In this document: piece by piece, positions 1 through 7,243 of the stretch
Position numbering within the stretch: the stretch's first letter is position 1
Layout: every line of letters begins with the position of its first letter
DNA from: Methanomicrobiales archaeon
GTDB taxonomy: Archaea > Halobacteriota > Methanomicrobia > Methanomicrobiales > Methanospirillaceae
Assembly (NCBI GenBank): GCA_012516785.1
Contig: JAAYWH010000073.1
Span: forward strand, 1-64,000
DNA: 64,000 nt
Direction of reading: 5' to 3'
The notes under the pieces: generated by a model
What the model was told of the DNA's origin: nothing
Database searches by the model: none
Seen by the model: the letters and a program-made list of their open reading frames with translations, nothing else
Made by a program: the position numbers and the translations under genes

Positions 1-58
1 CAAAGAGCTGGATGCGGAGCACGGCATCATAGATAATATCAATTGAGAGTGTTGCCAT
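1..58 (-). CDS. Possible start of a CDS running off the left edge
   Basis: Read on the minus strand, an ATG at 58 opens 19 codons (MATLSIDIIYDAVLRIQLF) with no stop before the window edge. An AGGT lies a few bases upstream of the ATG and a TATA-like GTATAC about 18 bases further. The fragment is too short to assign a family. It may equally be a chance open frame. Confidence 0.35.
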   Translation of the reverse strand, partial: MATLSIDIIYDAVLRIQLF

Positions 59-400
59 CGGATACCTGTAGTATACACATCGTCACTCAGGAACAAAAAG
101 GATAGGGTGACTCACGCCCTTCATCAACCCGTGTCAACATTTTTCCAGATCTCTTCGGCATTCCTGGTATCATGAATCAAAGTACATACATTACCAGAGC
201 AAACAAAATAAGTGAAATTAATTATTGTTCCTCCCCACTCTTATTGTTCGGATCATAGATTCCTGGTTGCTGGTCGTCTCCCAATCCCGAAGGGGGGCGG
301 ATTGGTATTCTGAGATCCTGGATCGGATTGGACTGTGACTGGGTATTGAATCCTGTAATCGGCTGGTATCTGGTATGGCACTACATAAGGTGACAGGTGG
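59..400. other. Intergenic region upstream of fdhD
   Basis: No convincing gene is seen. A 79-codon minus-strand frame here overlaps the fdhD start and looks like a shadow of it. The stretch from about 190 to 235 is AT-rich and could hold the fdhD promoter. The plausible ribosome-binding site AAGGTGA (387-393) lies 7 bases before the fdhD start. Confidence 0.5.
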
Positions 401-1198
401 ATGAAACTGCGAGGAAACACTGCGATGAATCAGAATGAAGCCATGACCCGTGACCATGAAATTCTTTCAGTCAGGGAGGATATTGTTGAACAGACAACGG
501 TCCAGGTCTGTATTGAAGATACCATCACTATCACCCTCAACGGGATTCCGGTTACTACTCTGAAGATTACCCCGGTCGATTTGGAAAGTTTTGCAGTCGG
601 TTTTCTCATTTGTGAAGGCCTTGTGAGCGATCCTGGCTGCATCTCTGCGATCGACGTCAGGCCCACGCTCATCTCGGTTACCGCAGAGGAGTGCACATTG
701 GAAGGAAGTTTGCCTTCTCTCGAGATCCGGAGTGCCGGAGTTGGCATCGGTCGCCGGCAGGAACTTTCGAGCCCCGCTCTCGGGGACGGCTTTACTGTTG
801 ACAAAAAGATTCTCTTTGAAGGTACAAGGCAGGTCCACGAGACTGCAACGGTATGGCGGTCAACCGGAGGGACGCATTGTACAATCCTTGTTGATAACCG
901 GGGGCACATCCTCTCTGCCGCTGAAGACATCGGGCGGCATACCTCGGTCGATAAGGCAGTCGGAAAAGCACTGTTGTCAGGGATAGATCCTGGTCATTCC
1001 TTTATGGTCTGTACTGGACGGCTTCCCGGCGACATGGTTGCAAAAGCATACCGGGCAGGCATTCCAATTGTCGTCAGCAACAATGCCCCGTTCTCCTCAG
1101 GAATCTCTTTGGCAGAACGGATGAACATGACATTGGTGGGATTCGCACGGCCACCACGGATGAGCATCTACACGCACCCTGAAAGGATACTTCTGTAG
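401..1198 (+). CDS. fdhD: FdhD, formate dehydrogenase sulfurtransferase/maturation factor
   Basis: A 265-residue protein of the FdhD family. In bacteria FdhD relays sulfur from a cysteine desulfurase to the Mo/W-bis-MGD cofactor of formate dehydrogenase. Family hallmarks visible are TGGTHC, the EDIGRHTSVDK block, TGRLPGDMV and a C-terminal THPERI. Only one cysteine stands in the TGGTHC region, unlike the CxxC of E. coli. The start at 401 is preferred over an in-frame ATG at 425 because AAGGTGA sits 7 bases upstream. It is followed 13 bp later by a DUF2703 gene and lies upstream of modABC and the fdhAB cassettes, so a role in maturing those enzymes is likely. A second fdhD is at 45203. Confidence 0.93.
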   Translation: MKLRGNTAMNQNEAMTRDHEILSVREDIVEQTTVQVCIEDTITITLNGIPVTTLKITPVDLESFAVGFLICEGLVSDPGCISAIDVRPTLISVTAEECTLEGSLPSLEIRSAGVGIGRRQELSSPALGDGFTVDKKILFEGTRQVHETATVWRSTGGTHCTILVDNRGHILSAAEDIGRHTSVDKAVGKALLSGIDPGHSFMVCTGRLPGDMVAKAYRAGIPIVVSNNAPFSSGISLAERMNMTLVGFARPPRMSIYTHPERILL

Positions 1199-1211
1199 GA
1201 GGGTAGATCAG

Positions 1212-1604
1212 ATGAATGAAACAACGAGACTCCATATAGAATGGCGCCACCTTGACCTGGGGCAGTCCTTCTGCGGCCACTGCTCCGATACCGGGATCAA
1301 CCTCTGGGAGGTGATCACCACGCTTGGCCAGGAGCACCTGCTCGACGATGTGGAACTGGAGCTCGAAAATACCATCCTTCCTCCGGAACAATTTGAGGAA
1401 TCAAATGTCGTGCTCATCGATGGAATTCCTGTCGAGAAAATCGTAGGAGCAGAAGTCACGTTCCCTGACTGCAACGGTTGCCAGGACCTGAATGGGGAGC
1501 TTTGCCACGTCCAGAGGGCTGCACCAGGACGGGAGAATGTCTTCAAAGCGATACCCAAAGCGATGCTCCGGGCAGCCATCCTTAAGGTTCTGGAACGGGC
1601 CTGA
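1212..1604 (+). CDS. DUF2703 cysteine-rich protein
   Basis: A 130-residue protein matching the DUF2703 family by its RHLDLGQ start, the CGHCSDTG motif, the CNGCQDLNGELC motif and the C-terminal helix IPKAMLRAAILKVL. The family has no firm function. The CxxC pairs suggest a thiol, persulfide or metal relay, which is inference. A GGAGGGT ribosome-binding site straddles the fdhD stop, so the two genes are probably co-transcribed and the protein may work with FdhD. A decayed copy follows modC at 4984-5350. Confidence 0.8.
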   Translation: MNETTRLHIEWRHLDLGQSFCGHCSDTGINLWEVITTLGQEHLLDDVELELENTILPPEQFEESNVVLIDGIPVEKIVGAEVTFPDCNGCQDLNGELCHVQRAAPGRENVFKAIPKAMLRAAILKVLERA

Positions 1605-1771
1605 TCCGGATTTGGCATCATGGTGCACCCTTTTTAAGAATTTACTGACATTGCATTCTGCGCCCTGGTTATAGGCAGCTTATGTCATGAGAAAATGACA
1701 AGGGACATTCCGGACATGTTTAATACATAATGCTATATGGTGGCGGTAATCAATTAAATCCGGTGAATTTC

Positions 1772-1981
1772 TTGAAGATCAGTGCACGAAACCAGATCCC
1801 GGGAACGGTGAAGATGATCAAGAAAGGCCCGGTGAGTACAGAAGTGGTGATCGCCATTGGAGGAGGACAGGAGATTGTCTCGACCATCACCACCTACTCT
1901 GCGGAAACGATGAGGTTGAAGGAAGGATCGAACGTATACGCCGTGATGAAAGCTTCCGAAGTGATGGTGGGAATCGATTAA
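1772..1981 (+). CDS. Stand-alone Mop (molbindin-like) domain protein
   Basis: A 69-residue single Mop/TOBE domain beginning ISARNQIPGTV and containing the GPVSTEVVI and ETMRLKEGS segments typical of molybdate/tungstate-binding molbindins. The start is taken as TTG at 1772: the protein then begins exactly as molbindins do, and GGTGA at 1762-1766 lies 5 bases upstream. A longer reading from ATG 1730 adds an unrelated leader. Such domains bind oxyanions as oligomers, either for intracellular buffering or as the regulatory part of ModC or ModE. The ModC encoded downstream lacks this domain, so this protein may replace it. Confidence 0.85.
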   Translation: MKISARNQIPGTVKMIKKGPVSTEVVIAIGGGQEIVSTITTYSAETMRLKEGSNVYAVMKASEVMVGID

Positions 1982-2004
1982 TATCTTTTATCCGATCACG
2001 CTCT

Positions 2005-2211
2005 CTAAAATCGCGTGGAAAGGAGCGCATCAAGGTATTCAGAAGGATACGAACCCTTGTCCGGATTGTACCAGACCTCAATACGCTTCCTCCCGACAAG
2101 AGCGTGAATCTCCAGAAGGCCGTATTTATGGATGATATGTAACGGACCTGATATGGTATCCCGGATGTATGAGTCCTCGTCCCCTACAAATGCCTGTATG
2201 TCACTCATACT
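2005..2211 (-). CDS. Small conserved-looking hypothetical protein
   Basis: A 68-residue protein on the minus strand. The ATG at 2211 is favoured over the longer frame from 2301 because a clear TATA element (TTTATATAG, minus strand, about 2228-2237) lies roughly 22-25 bases before it, which fits leaderless transcription. The sequence is charged and ends with a WYNPDKGSYPSEYLDALL segment. No family is recognised. The layout slightly resembles a small winged-helix protein, but this is weak. It converges on the Mop gene. Confidence 0.55.
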   Translation of the reverse strand, partial: SMSDIQAFVGDEDSYIRDTISGPLHIIHKYGLLEIHALVGRKRIEVWYNPDKGSYPSEYLDALLSTRF

Positions 2212-2543
2212 GACCGGGCGGGGGAGCCTATATAAACGCCTTTCCCAGCCTGGGTATGGGCAGGCAGAATCTGCATGTGGGGAACTCATGTGGGACGCCA
2301 TTGTTGATACGGTTTATGTGGTTCTGGTCAGAGGGTGGAGCCGGCAGATCACGTGATTGACCATGGACATGAAGTGCAACAGGTGAGCTGCCGGCTACCG
2401 GAAAACAATTCGATCGGCTCTAAAGCTGGACTTCGCTGCACCAATTATGATGCATAGTACCAGTAAGCTTCGATTGTGATAAATATTTCTAATTAATTAA
2501 TTGAAATAGTCAACTAAATATACTTCATTCGCTTATTAGTTGT
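2212..2543. other. Intergenic region with divergent promoters
   Basis: It holds the TATA element of the small minus-strand gene at its left end. At its right end is an AT-rich stretch (2475-2525) including TAAATATAC (2515-2523), placed about 25 bases before the modA ATG and therefore a good leaderless modA promoter. No gene is seen in between. Confidence 0.6.
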
Positions 2544-3350
2544 ATGAAGTTTTCATGGATCATTCCCGTAACCGCAGTTTTCCTTGCGGCAATCCTCCTT
2601 ACGGGCTGTACCGGAAACCAGGCGGAACCAGGAAAAACCGAACTTACCGTCTTTGCTGCCGCCTCTCTCACCGGTGCATTGACCGACATGGCAGAGACCT
2701 ATGAGACCAGTCATCCAGGTATCCACGTTGTCCTCAATTTTGATGGTTCGCAAGCATTGAGAACACAGATTGAACAGGGCGCCTATGCTGATGTGTTCCT
2801 CTCAGCCAATACGAAACACCTGTATGCACTCCGTGATCAGGGTCTCATGGAGAACAGCAGCATCGGATTGTTTGCAAAAAACAAGCTGGCAGTCATCACC
2901 CCGGCATCCAACCCCGGGAATATGACGACCCTTGCTGATCTCGCACGCCCTGGCACAAGACTTGTCATCGGTACAAAAGATGTCCCGGTTGGGGACTACG
3001 CCCGGCAGATCCTGAAAAAGATGGGGAACGACTCCACGTATGGCCCCTCCTATACTGCATCGGTCCTTGCCAATGTCATATCCGAAGAGACAACGGTGAC
3101 CGGGGTTGTCACCAAAGTCCAGATCGGTGAAGCAGATGCGGGTATCGTGTATGAATCGGACATTACTCCGGAAAACCGTGACAGGTTCCTGGTTATTACC
3201 ATCCCCGATCAGTACAATGTTATCGCTGAGTACCCGGCAGGGATTGCGGGGTCATCGGCACACAAGGATGAGGCAGCCGGGTTCCTTGCCTACCTGAAAG
3301 GCGAACAGGGCAGGGCGATCCTGGCGAAGTACGGATTCGCGCTCCCCTGA
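2544..3350 (+). CDS. modA: ModA, molybdate/tungstate-binding lipoprotein
   Basis: A 268-residue extracytoplasmic solute-binding protein of the ModA family. A hydrophobic signal segment ends in the lipobox LLTGC, giving a lipid-anchored Cys22. The mature part begins LTVFAAASLTGAL, the classic ModA anion-binding segment, and continues with NFDGSQALRTQIEQGA and ADVFLSAN. It should capture molybdate or tungstate outside the membrane and pass it to ModB. It starts about 25 bases after a TATA box, so it is probably leaderless, and it leads the modABC operon. Confidence 0.93.
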   Translation: MKFSWIIPVTAVFLAAILLTGCTGNQAEPGKTELTVFAAASLTGALTDMAETYETSHPGIHVVLNFDGSQALRTQIEQGAYADVFLSANTKHLYALRDQGLMENSSIGLFAKNKLAVITPASNPGNMTTLADLARPGTRLVIGTKDVPVGDYARQILKKMGNDSTYGPSYTASVLANVISEETTVTGVVTKVQIGEADAGIVYESDITPENRDRFLVITIPDQYNVIAEYPAGIAGSSAHKDEAAGFLAYLKGEQGRAILAKYGFALP

Positions 3351-3363
3351 GCACTGGGATCGG

Positions 3364-4179
3364 ATGATGGGAAGAAGATATTTCCAGGGGAAGAACTCCC
3401 TTTTTCTCACCATCGGGGCAGGGGTACTGATCACCCTGCTCGTTGTTTTTATCATCACTCCGATCCTTGGCCTCTTTTTCCGGATCACCTTCGAACAATT
3501 CCTGGCTTCGCTCTCCGACCTGGTAGTTTGGAATGCTCTTATACTCAGCCTTGTTACTGCCAGTATTTCCACGCTTGTGATCATCCTTGTTGGCACTCCG
3601 GTGGCATGGATCAATGCCCGCCACCAATATCCCGGGCGTGAGATTGTGGATACCTTGATCGACCTCCCGCTGGTGCTTCCTCCGACCGTAGCGGGTCTCG
3701 CCCTTCTCCTGGCATTTGGCAGGATGGGCCTGATCGGGAGTATCTTCTATGATTATGGTATCAGCATCGCCTTCACCACTCTTGCGGTAATCATTGCCCA
3801 GATATTTGTTTCCATACCGTTCTACATCAGGCAGGCTCGTGCGAGTTTCGAGCAGCTTGATCCGATGTACGAACATGCGGCCAAGAGTCTCGGATCCCCC
3901 GCTGTCCCAACCTTTTTCACCGTCATCCTGCCACTTGTGAAAGCAGGCCTGATCGGGGGGGCTATCATGTCCTTTGCACGGGCACTTGGGGAATTTGGTG
4001 CGACCATCATGTTTGCCGGGAATTTCCAGGGCCGGACCCAGACGATGCCCCTCGCCATCTATACGGCCATGCAGGGAGATCTGACTGCCGCTATCACGCT
4101 CTCGGTTATTCTCATCATCATCTCATTTCTCATCATTGCACTCGTAAAATTCAAGCTCAGGGGGTATACAGAACGTTAG
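3364..4179 (+). CDS. modB: ModB, molybdate ABC transporter permease
   Basis: A 271-residue integral membrane protein with about six hydrophobic segments. It has the cytoplasmic EAA-type loop of ABC permeases (YEHAAKSLGSP followed by a long hydrophobic run) and the FARALGEFGATIMFAGN block characteristic of ModB/CysT-type permeases. It lies 13 bp after modA and 2 bp before modC. Adjacent ATG codons at 3364 and 3367 make the exact start ambiguous by one residue. Confidence 0.92.
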   Translation: MMGRRYFQGKNSLFLTIGAGVLITLLVVFIITPILGLFFRITFEQFLASLSDLVVWNALILSLVTASISTLVIILVGTPVAWINARHQYPGREIVDTLIDLPLVLPPTVAGLALLLAFGRMGLIGSIFYDYGISIAFTTLAVIIAQIFVSIPFYIRQARASFEQLDPMYEHAAKSLGSPAVPTFFTVILPLVKAGLIGGAIMSFARALGEFGATIMFAGNFQGRTQTMPLAIYTAMQGDLTAAITLSVILIIISFLIIALVKFKLRGYTER

Positions 4180-4181
4180 AG

Positions 4182-4907
4182 GTGGCGGTCCGGAGGGACC
4201 TGCGGGAGTATCTCCTTGAGGCAGAGTTTACCGTAAGGCAGGGCGAGATCATGGTACTGATTGGAGAGAACGGGTCCGGGAAATCGAGCCTGCTCCATCT
4301 TATCGCCGGACTCCTTCCACCTGGTTCAGGGCATGTAAAGATCGGAGAGCAGGTGCTCTATGACAGCATGAATGGGATCCATGTACCACCCGAATACAGG
4401 GAGATCGGGCTGGTCTTCCAGAACCATGCCGTCTTCCCTCACCTGACCGTCTTTGAGAACATTGCATTTGGCCTGCGGAGAAGAAAGGTACCAGAGCCCG
4501 AGATCCGTGAACGGGTTGGGGAGATCCTCGCCAGAGTCTCTCTCGAAAACCTTTCAGGAGTCCGGGGGGACCAGCTCTCCGGGGGAGAGCGGCAAAGAAC
4601 AGCCCTTGCACGCGCACTTGTCATCTCCCCAACGCTGCTCCTCCTTGACGAGCCAGTCAGTGCCCTTGATGCAGTCGCCCAGGAGCGTATGCGGTCTTAC
4701 CTCCATACGTATGTCAAAACATCCAATATTCCCTGTATTGTCGTGACTCATTCGTTCAGGGATGCTGCATCACTCGGTGACCAGGTGGGGGTCATGGAAA
4801 GAGGCCGGATTATCCAGAATGGAGATCTTGAAGAGATCAGGGGAAATGGAAGTCATTTCCTTCACCAATTTTTTTGTGGGTGCCGGAAGGATTCATGCCA
4901 CTTGTAG
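4182..4907 (+). CDS. modC: ModC, molybdate ABC transporter ATPase lacking the TOBE domain
   Basis: A 241-residue ABC ATPase that starts with GTG two bases after modB. Walker A is GENGSGKSS (residues 28-36), the Q-loop is VFQNHAVFPH, the signature is LSGGERQR and Walker B is LLLLDEPVSALD. Length and content correspond to the nucleotide-binding domain only. The C-terminal TOBE/Mop regulatory domain of longer ModC proteins is absent, while a separate Mop protein is encoded at 1772. The last residues are cysteine-rich (FCGCRKDSCHL). Confidence 0.92.
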   Translation: MAVRRDLREYLLEAEFTVRQGEIMVLIGENGSGKSSLLHLIAGLLPPGSGHVKIGEQVLYDSMNGIHVPPEYREIGLVFQNHAVFPHLTVFENIAFGLRRRKVPEPEIRERVGEILARVSLENLSGVRGDQLSGGERQRTALARALVISPTLLLLDEPVSALDAVAQERMRSYLHTYVKTSNIPCIVVTHSFRDAASLGDQVGVMERGRIIQNGDLEEIRGNGSHFLHQFFCGCRKDSCHL

Positions 4908-4983
4908 GCATGATTCGTTCTCGGGAAGGTTCCAATTCTCTCCTCCTTAACAATGATACCAGTGCTCAAATGACAGGGACGAC

Positions 4984-5350
4984 ATGAATCGTCAGAGATC
5001 TGCGCCACCTTGATTTGGGGCAGTCCTACCGGGGCCACTGCTCTGACGCCGGGACCGCCCTGTGGGCGGTGATCGCCATGCGTGGGCAGGTGCACCTGCC
5101 CGATGCAGTGAAATTGGGACTGTGTACTACCATCACCCGGTTCGAACAGACTGATGGATCGATGCCGTATAAACGGGGTCGCTACAAAAGTACTCCTCAA
5201 TCAGAGGGACCTTTCCCCGTGAGCACCGGCAGGCAGGAGAAAGATGGAGAAATCTGGCATCTTTCCGGCGCTGCGTCCGGGGGGTGATGGTATGAAAGGG
5301 AACCGCCGCTTGAGGTGCTACGTGAGGCGTTATCCCAAAGGTTCTGGATG
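4984..5350 (+). pseudogene. Decayed second copy of the DUF2703 gene
   Basis: The translation RHLDLGQSYRGHCSDAG, later DGEIWHLSGAASGG and, in another frame, PPLEVLREAL aligns along its length with the intact DUF2703 protein at 1212. The ATG at 4984 is out of frame with the body and needs a one-base shift. A TGA at 4985-4987 blocks the body frame upstream, and the C-terminal helix is again in a different frame. The conserved cysteines are mostly lost: FCGHC is now YRGHC, the CNGC region reads STGR and GELC reads GEIW. It sits just after modC. Confidence 0.8.
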
Positions 5351-5554
5351 AGTGGGGAAAAAACGAATCAAAACTCCAGGTTGTTTAACACACGGGCGTC
5401 TCATCAAACCTTTAAATGGCATAGAATGATTTCAGAGAAATGAAGAGAGAAGCCTGCTGTTTTGATAAGGGACCAGTGAGACCGGTTTCAGAATGAGTGG
5501 GGCCAGTATTCCGATATTCGAGGGGGTAAGAAAATTTCCCTTTCCTGAATCAGT

Positions 5555-5579
5555 CGAAAAAAAATTGTAGAGGGTAGGG
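5555..5579 (-). terminator. Oligo-T terminator after the ferritin-like gene
   Basis: Eight consecutive A on the plus strand (5557-5564) form a T8 tract on the minus strand about 16 bases after the stop codon of the ferritin-like gene, as in archaeal intrinsic termination. Confidence 0.55.
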
Positions 5580-6041
5580 TTACACCCAGACGTTTTCGGG
5601 AAACGCCATATTGGTGTAGATATCCTCGAGCCGTGCCTTGTGGCTCCGCTCCATGTTTGCGAGTTGGGAGAAGAGGAGCTGTGTCTCGGTGTCCTTGGAA
5701 AGCTTTGCGAGCTGGGTGTACATCTGCATCGCCTGCAGCTCTTTCTTGATTGCCACAACAAGACCTTCCAGTGGTTTCATGTCGACTTTCAGGTCAGGGG
5801 TCGGCAGGTTGTCTCCCACCTTGTAGTCGTGGGATGGATCAAATTTCATCTTTGCGACATCCTTGTCGAGCACCCCCTGCAAAAACTCCCTGTGTTTCTT
5901 CTCTTCCCCGGCAAGTTCGGTGAACAGGTCCTTCAATACCTTGTCTTTCACCTTGCCGGCAATGCCATGATAAAAGGTGTAAGCTTCGATTTCCTTGTCG
6001 ATTGCATCCTTGATGATCTTCTTTGCATCTTCTGATTTCAT
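5580..6041 (-). CDS. Ferritin-like/rubrerythrin-family diiron protein
   Basis: A 153-residue four-helix protein with the two-fold pattern of carboxylate/histidine ligands of the ferritin-like superfamily: KEIEAYTFY and GEEKKHREF in the first half, KKELQAMQMY and ANMERSHKARLEDI in the second. It lacks the rubredoxin domain of classical rubrerythrins. A role in peroxide or oxygen defence, or as an iron sink, is likely for an anaerobe. It lies 50 bp downstream of fdhB and may be read with it, though an A8 tract (T8 on the coding strand) lies between them. Confidence 0.85.
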   Translation of the reverse strand: MKSEDAKKIIKDAIDKEIEAYTFYHGIAGKVKDKVLKDLFTELAGEEKKHREFLQGVLDKDVAKMKFDPSHDYKVGDNLPTPDLKVDMKPLEGLVVAIKKELQAMQMYTQLAKLSKDTETQLLFSQLANMERSHKARLEDIYTNMAFPENVWV

Positions 6042-6082
6042 GGTTTTTTCATCTCCTCATATGATTCGTGCGTCAATCCCAA

Positions 6083-6091
6083 CAAAAAAAA
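6083..6091 (-). terminator. Oligo-T tract after fdhB copy 1
   Basis: Eight A on the plus strand (6084-6091) give a T8 tract on the minus strand directly after the fdhB stop codon. It may end or attenuate the fdhAB transcript before the ferritin-like gene. Confidence 0.45.
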
Positions 6092-7243
6092 TTAATTGGT
6101 ATAGGCTGGCTTCCCAAGCTTCGGCTCAAAGAACTTGTCTGCCTCAGTGCGAATTGCATGCGAGAAGAGCGCCAGCGGTATCTCTGACGGGCAGCCCTCT
6201 TCGCACTGGCCGCAGTTGATGCAGGAGTCAGAGATATGGGCAAAGCGGCGCAGGTGGAACATCGGGTCGGCCGGGATGAAACCAGCGCGGACCATCTGGT
6301 CAGGCTGTTTCCACTTGTCTGCAATAGTGACGCAGACCGGGCAGTGGTCGATGCACGCGTAACACTTCATGCAGCGTCCCGTCTCCTTGGCAATGGTCTC
6401 CCAGAGGGTGGGCGCGAGTGCATCAAAGTCATGCTTGCGCCACTTGTCACCAAGCTTGTACATCGAATTCTCTACCTTGGTCCGGATCTCGATCCCCTTG
6501 GGGTTTGCCGGTTCGGTGGTGAGTTTGTTGGCTTTGATGGCCGCATCGAGAAGTTTAGCACCCTTGTCTGAGCATACCTCGACAAAGGTCGCCTTTCCTG
6601 CCTTGTCTCCGATGACTCCCCAGTTCCCGCAGGCAATGTCTGCCTGTCGTGGGACCTTCAGTTTGCACCGGCGACAGTTGCTTCTCCTCCCGTACCCGGC
6701 TTCTTCCAGTTCATCCATGGAGATGCCCTTGTGGCCTCCCTCGTACTCGATGATGAACTGGCCTTTGTCGATCTCTTCCTTGGTGACCGTGTTCGGATCA
6801 ACGCCGAACTTTTCCTTGATCATCTTCCGGGCAGTGACCGGGCTGACCGATCCCCCGCAGTTGACCCCGATCATGAGGATATTGTCGAGGTTAACCAGCT
6901 TGCGTTTTGACAGCTCAAGGAGTCCCATGAGGTCGCATCCCTTGACTACCATTCCCAGCTTCTTGCCTGCCATCTTGGGTACGTACTCCATTACCAGCTT
7001 GGAGAGGAGAAGGGTTCCGCAGTGGAGAGACCCGGCGCATGCATCAAGGTCCTTGGGATTCGTAACGATAGTCGGTACGGCATCGTACAGGTCAACACCG
7101 CGTTTGACGGCAAGAACGGCATCCACTGTCTTGCTCTCGAGTGCATACTTGAGGAGCTCGGTGACCGCACCACCGCATTCTGCCTTCTTGGCGAGGGCAG
7201 AATCATTGGTCCATGCATACAGCATATCGCCTTTCTTTGACAT
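6092..7243 (-). CDS. fdhB: FdhB, F420-reducing formate dehydrogenase beta subunit (copy 1)
   Basis: A 383-residue iron-sulfur flavoprotein of the FrhB/FdhB family, which passes electrons from FdhA to coenzyme F420 or to the heterodisulfide reductase complex. The F420/FAD-binding part contains GYGRRSNCRRCK and ACGNWGVIGDKAG. Two C-terminal [4Fe-4S] motifs are CMKCYACIDHCPVC and CINCGQCEEGCP. The ATG abuts the fdhA stop with no gap, so the two are translationally coupled. It is very similar to the copy at 10293. Confidence 0.95.
   Translation of the reverse strand: MSKKGDMLYAWTNDSALAKKAECGGAVTELLKYALESKTVDAVLAVKRGVDLYDAVPTIVTNPKDLDACAGSLHCGTLLLSKLVMEYVPKMAGKKLGMVVKGCDLMGLLELSKRKLVNLDNILMIGVNCGGSVSPVTARKMIKEKFGVDPNTVTKEEIDKGQFIIEYEGGHKGISMDELEEAGYGRRSNCRRCKLKVPRQADIACGNWGVIGDKAGKATFVEVCSDKGAKLLDAAIKANKLTTEPANPKGIEIRTKVENSMYKLGDKWRKHDFDALAPTLWETIAKETGRCMKCYACIDHCPVCVTIADKWKQPDQMVRAGFIPADPMFHLRRFAHISDSCINCGQCEEGCPSEIPLALFSHAIRTEADKFFEPKLGKPAYTN

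Noticed and set aside
5015-5287. A 90-codon gene beginning with TTG after modC
   Set aside because: It starts inside the DUF2703 homology, lacks a ribosome-binding site and has lost the family cysteines; treated as part of a pseudogene.
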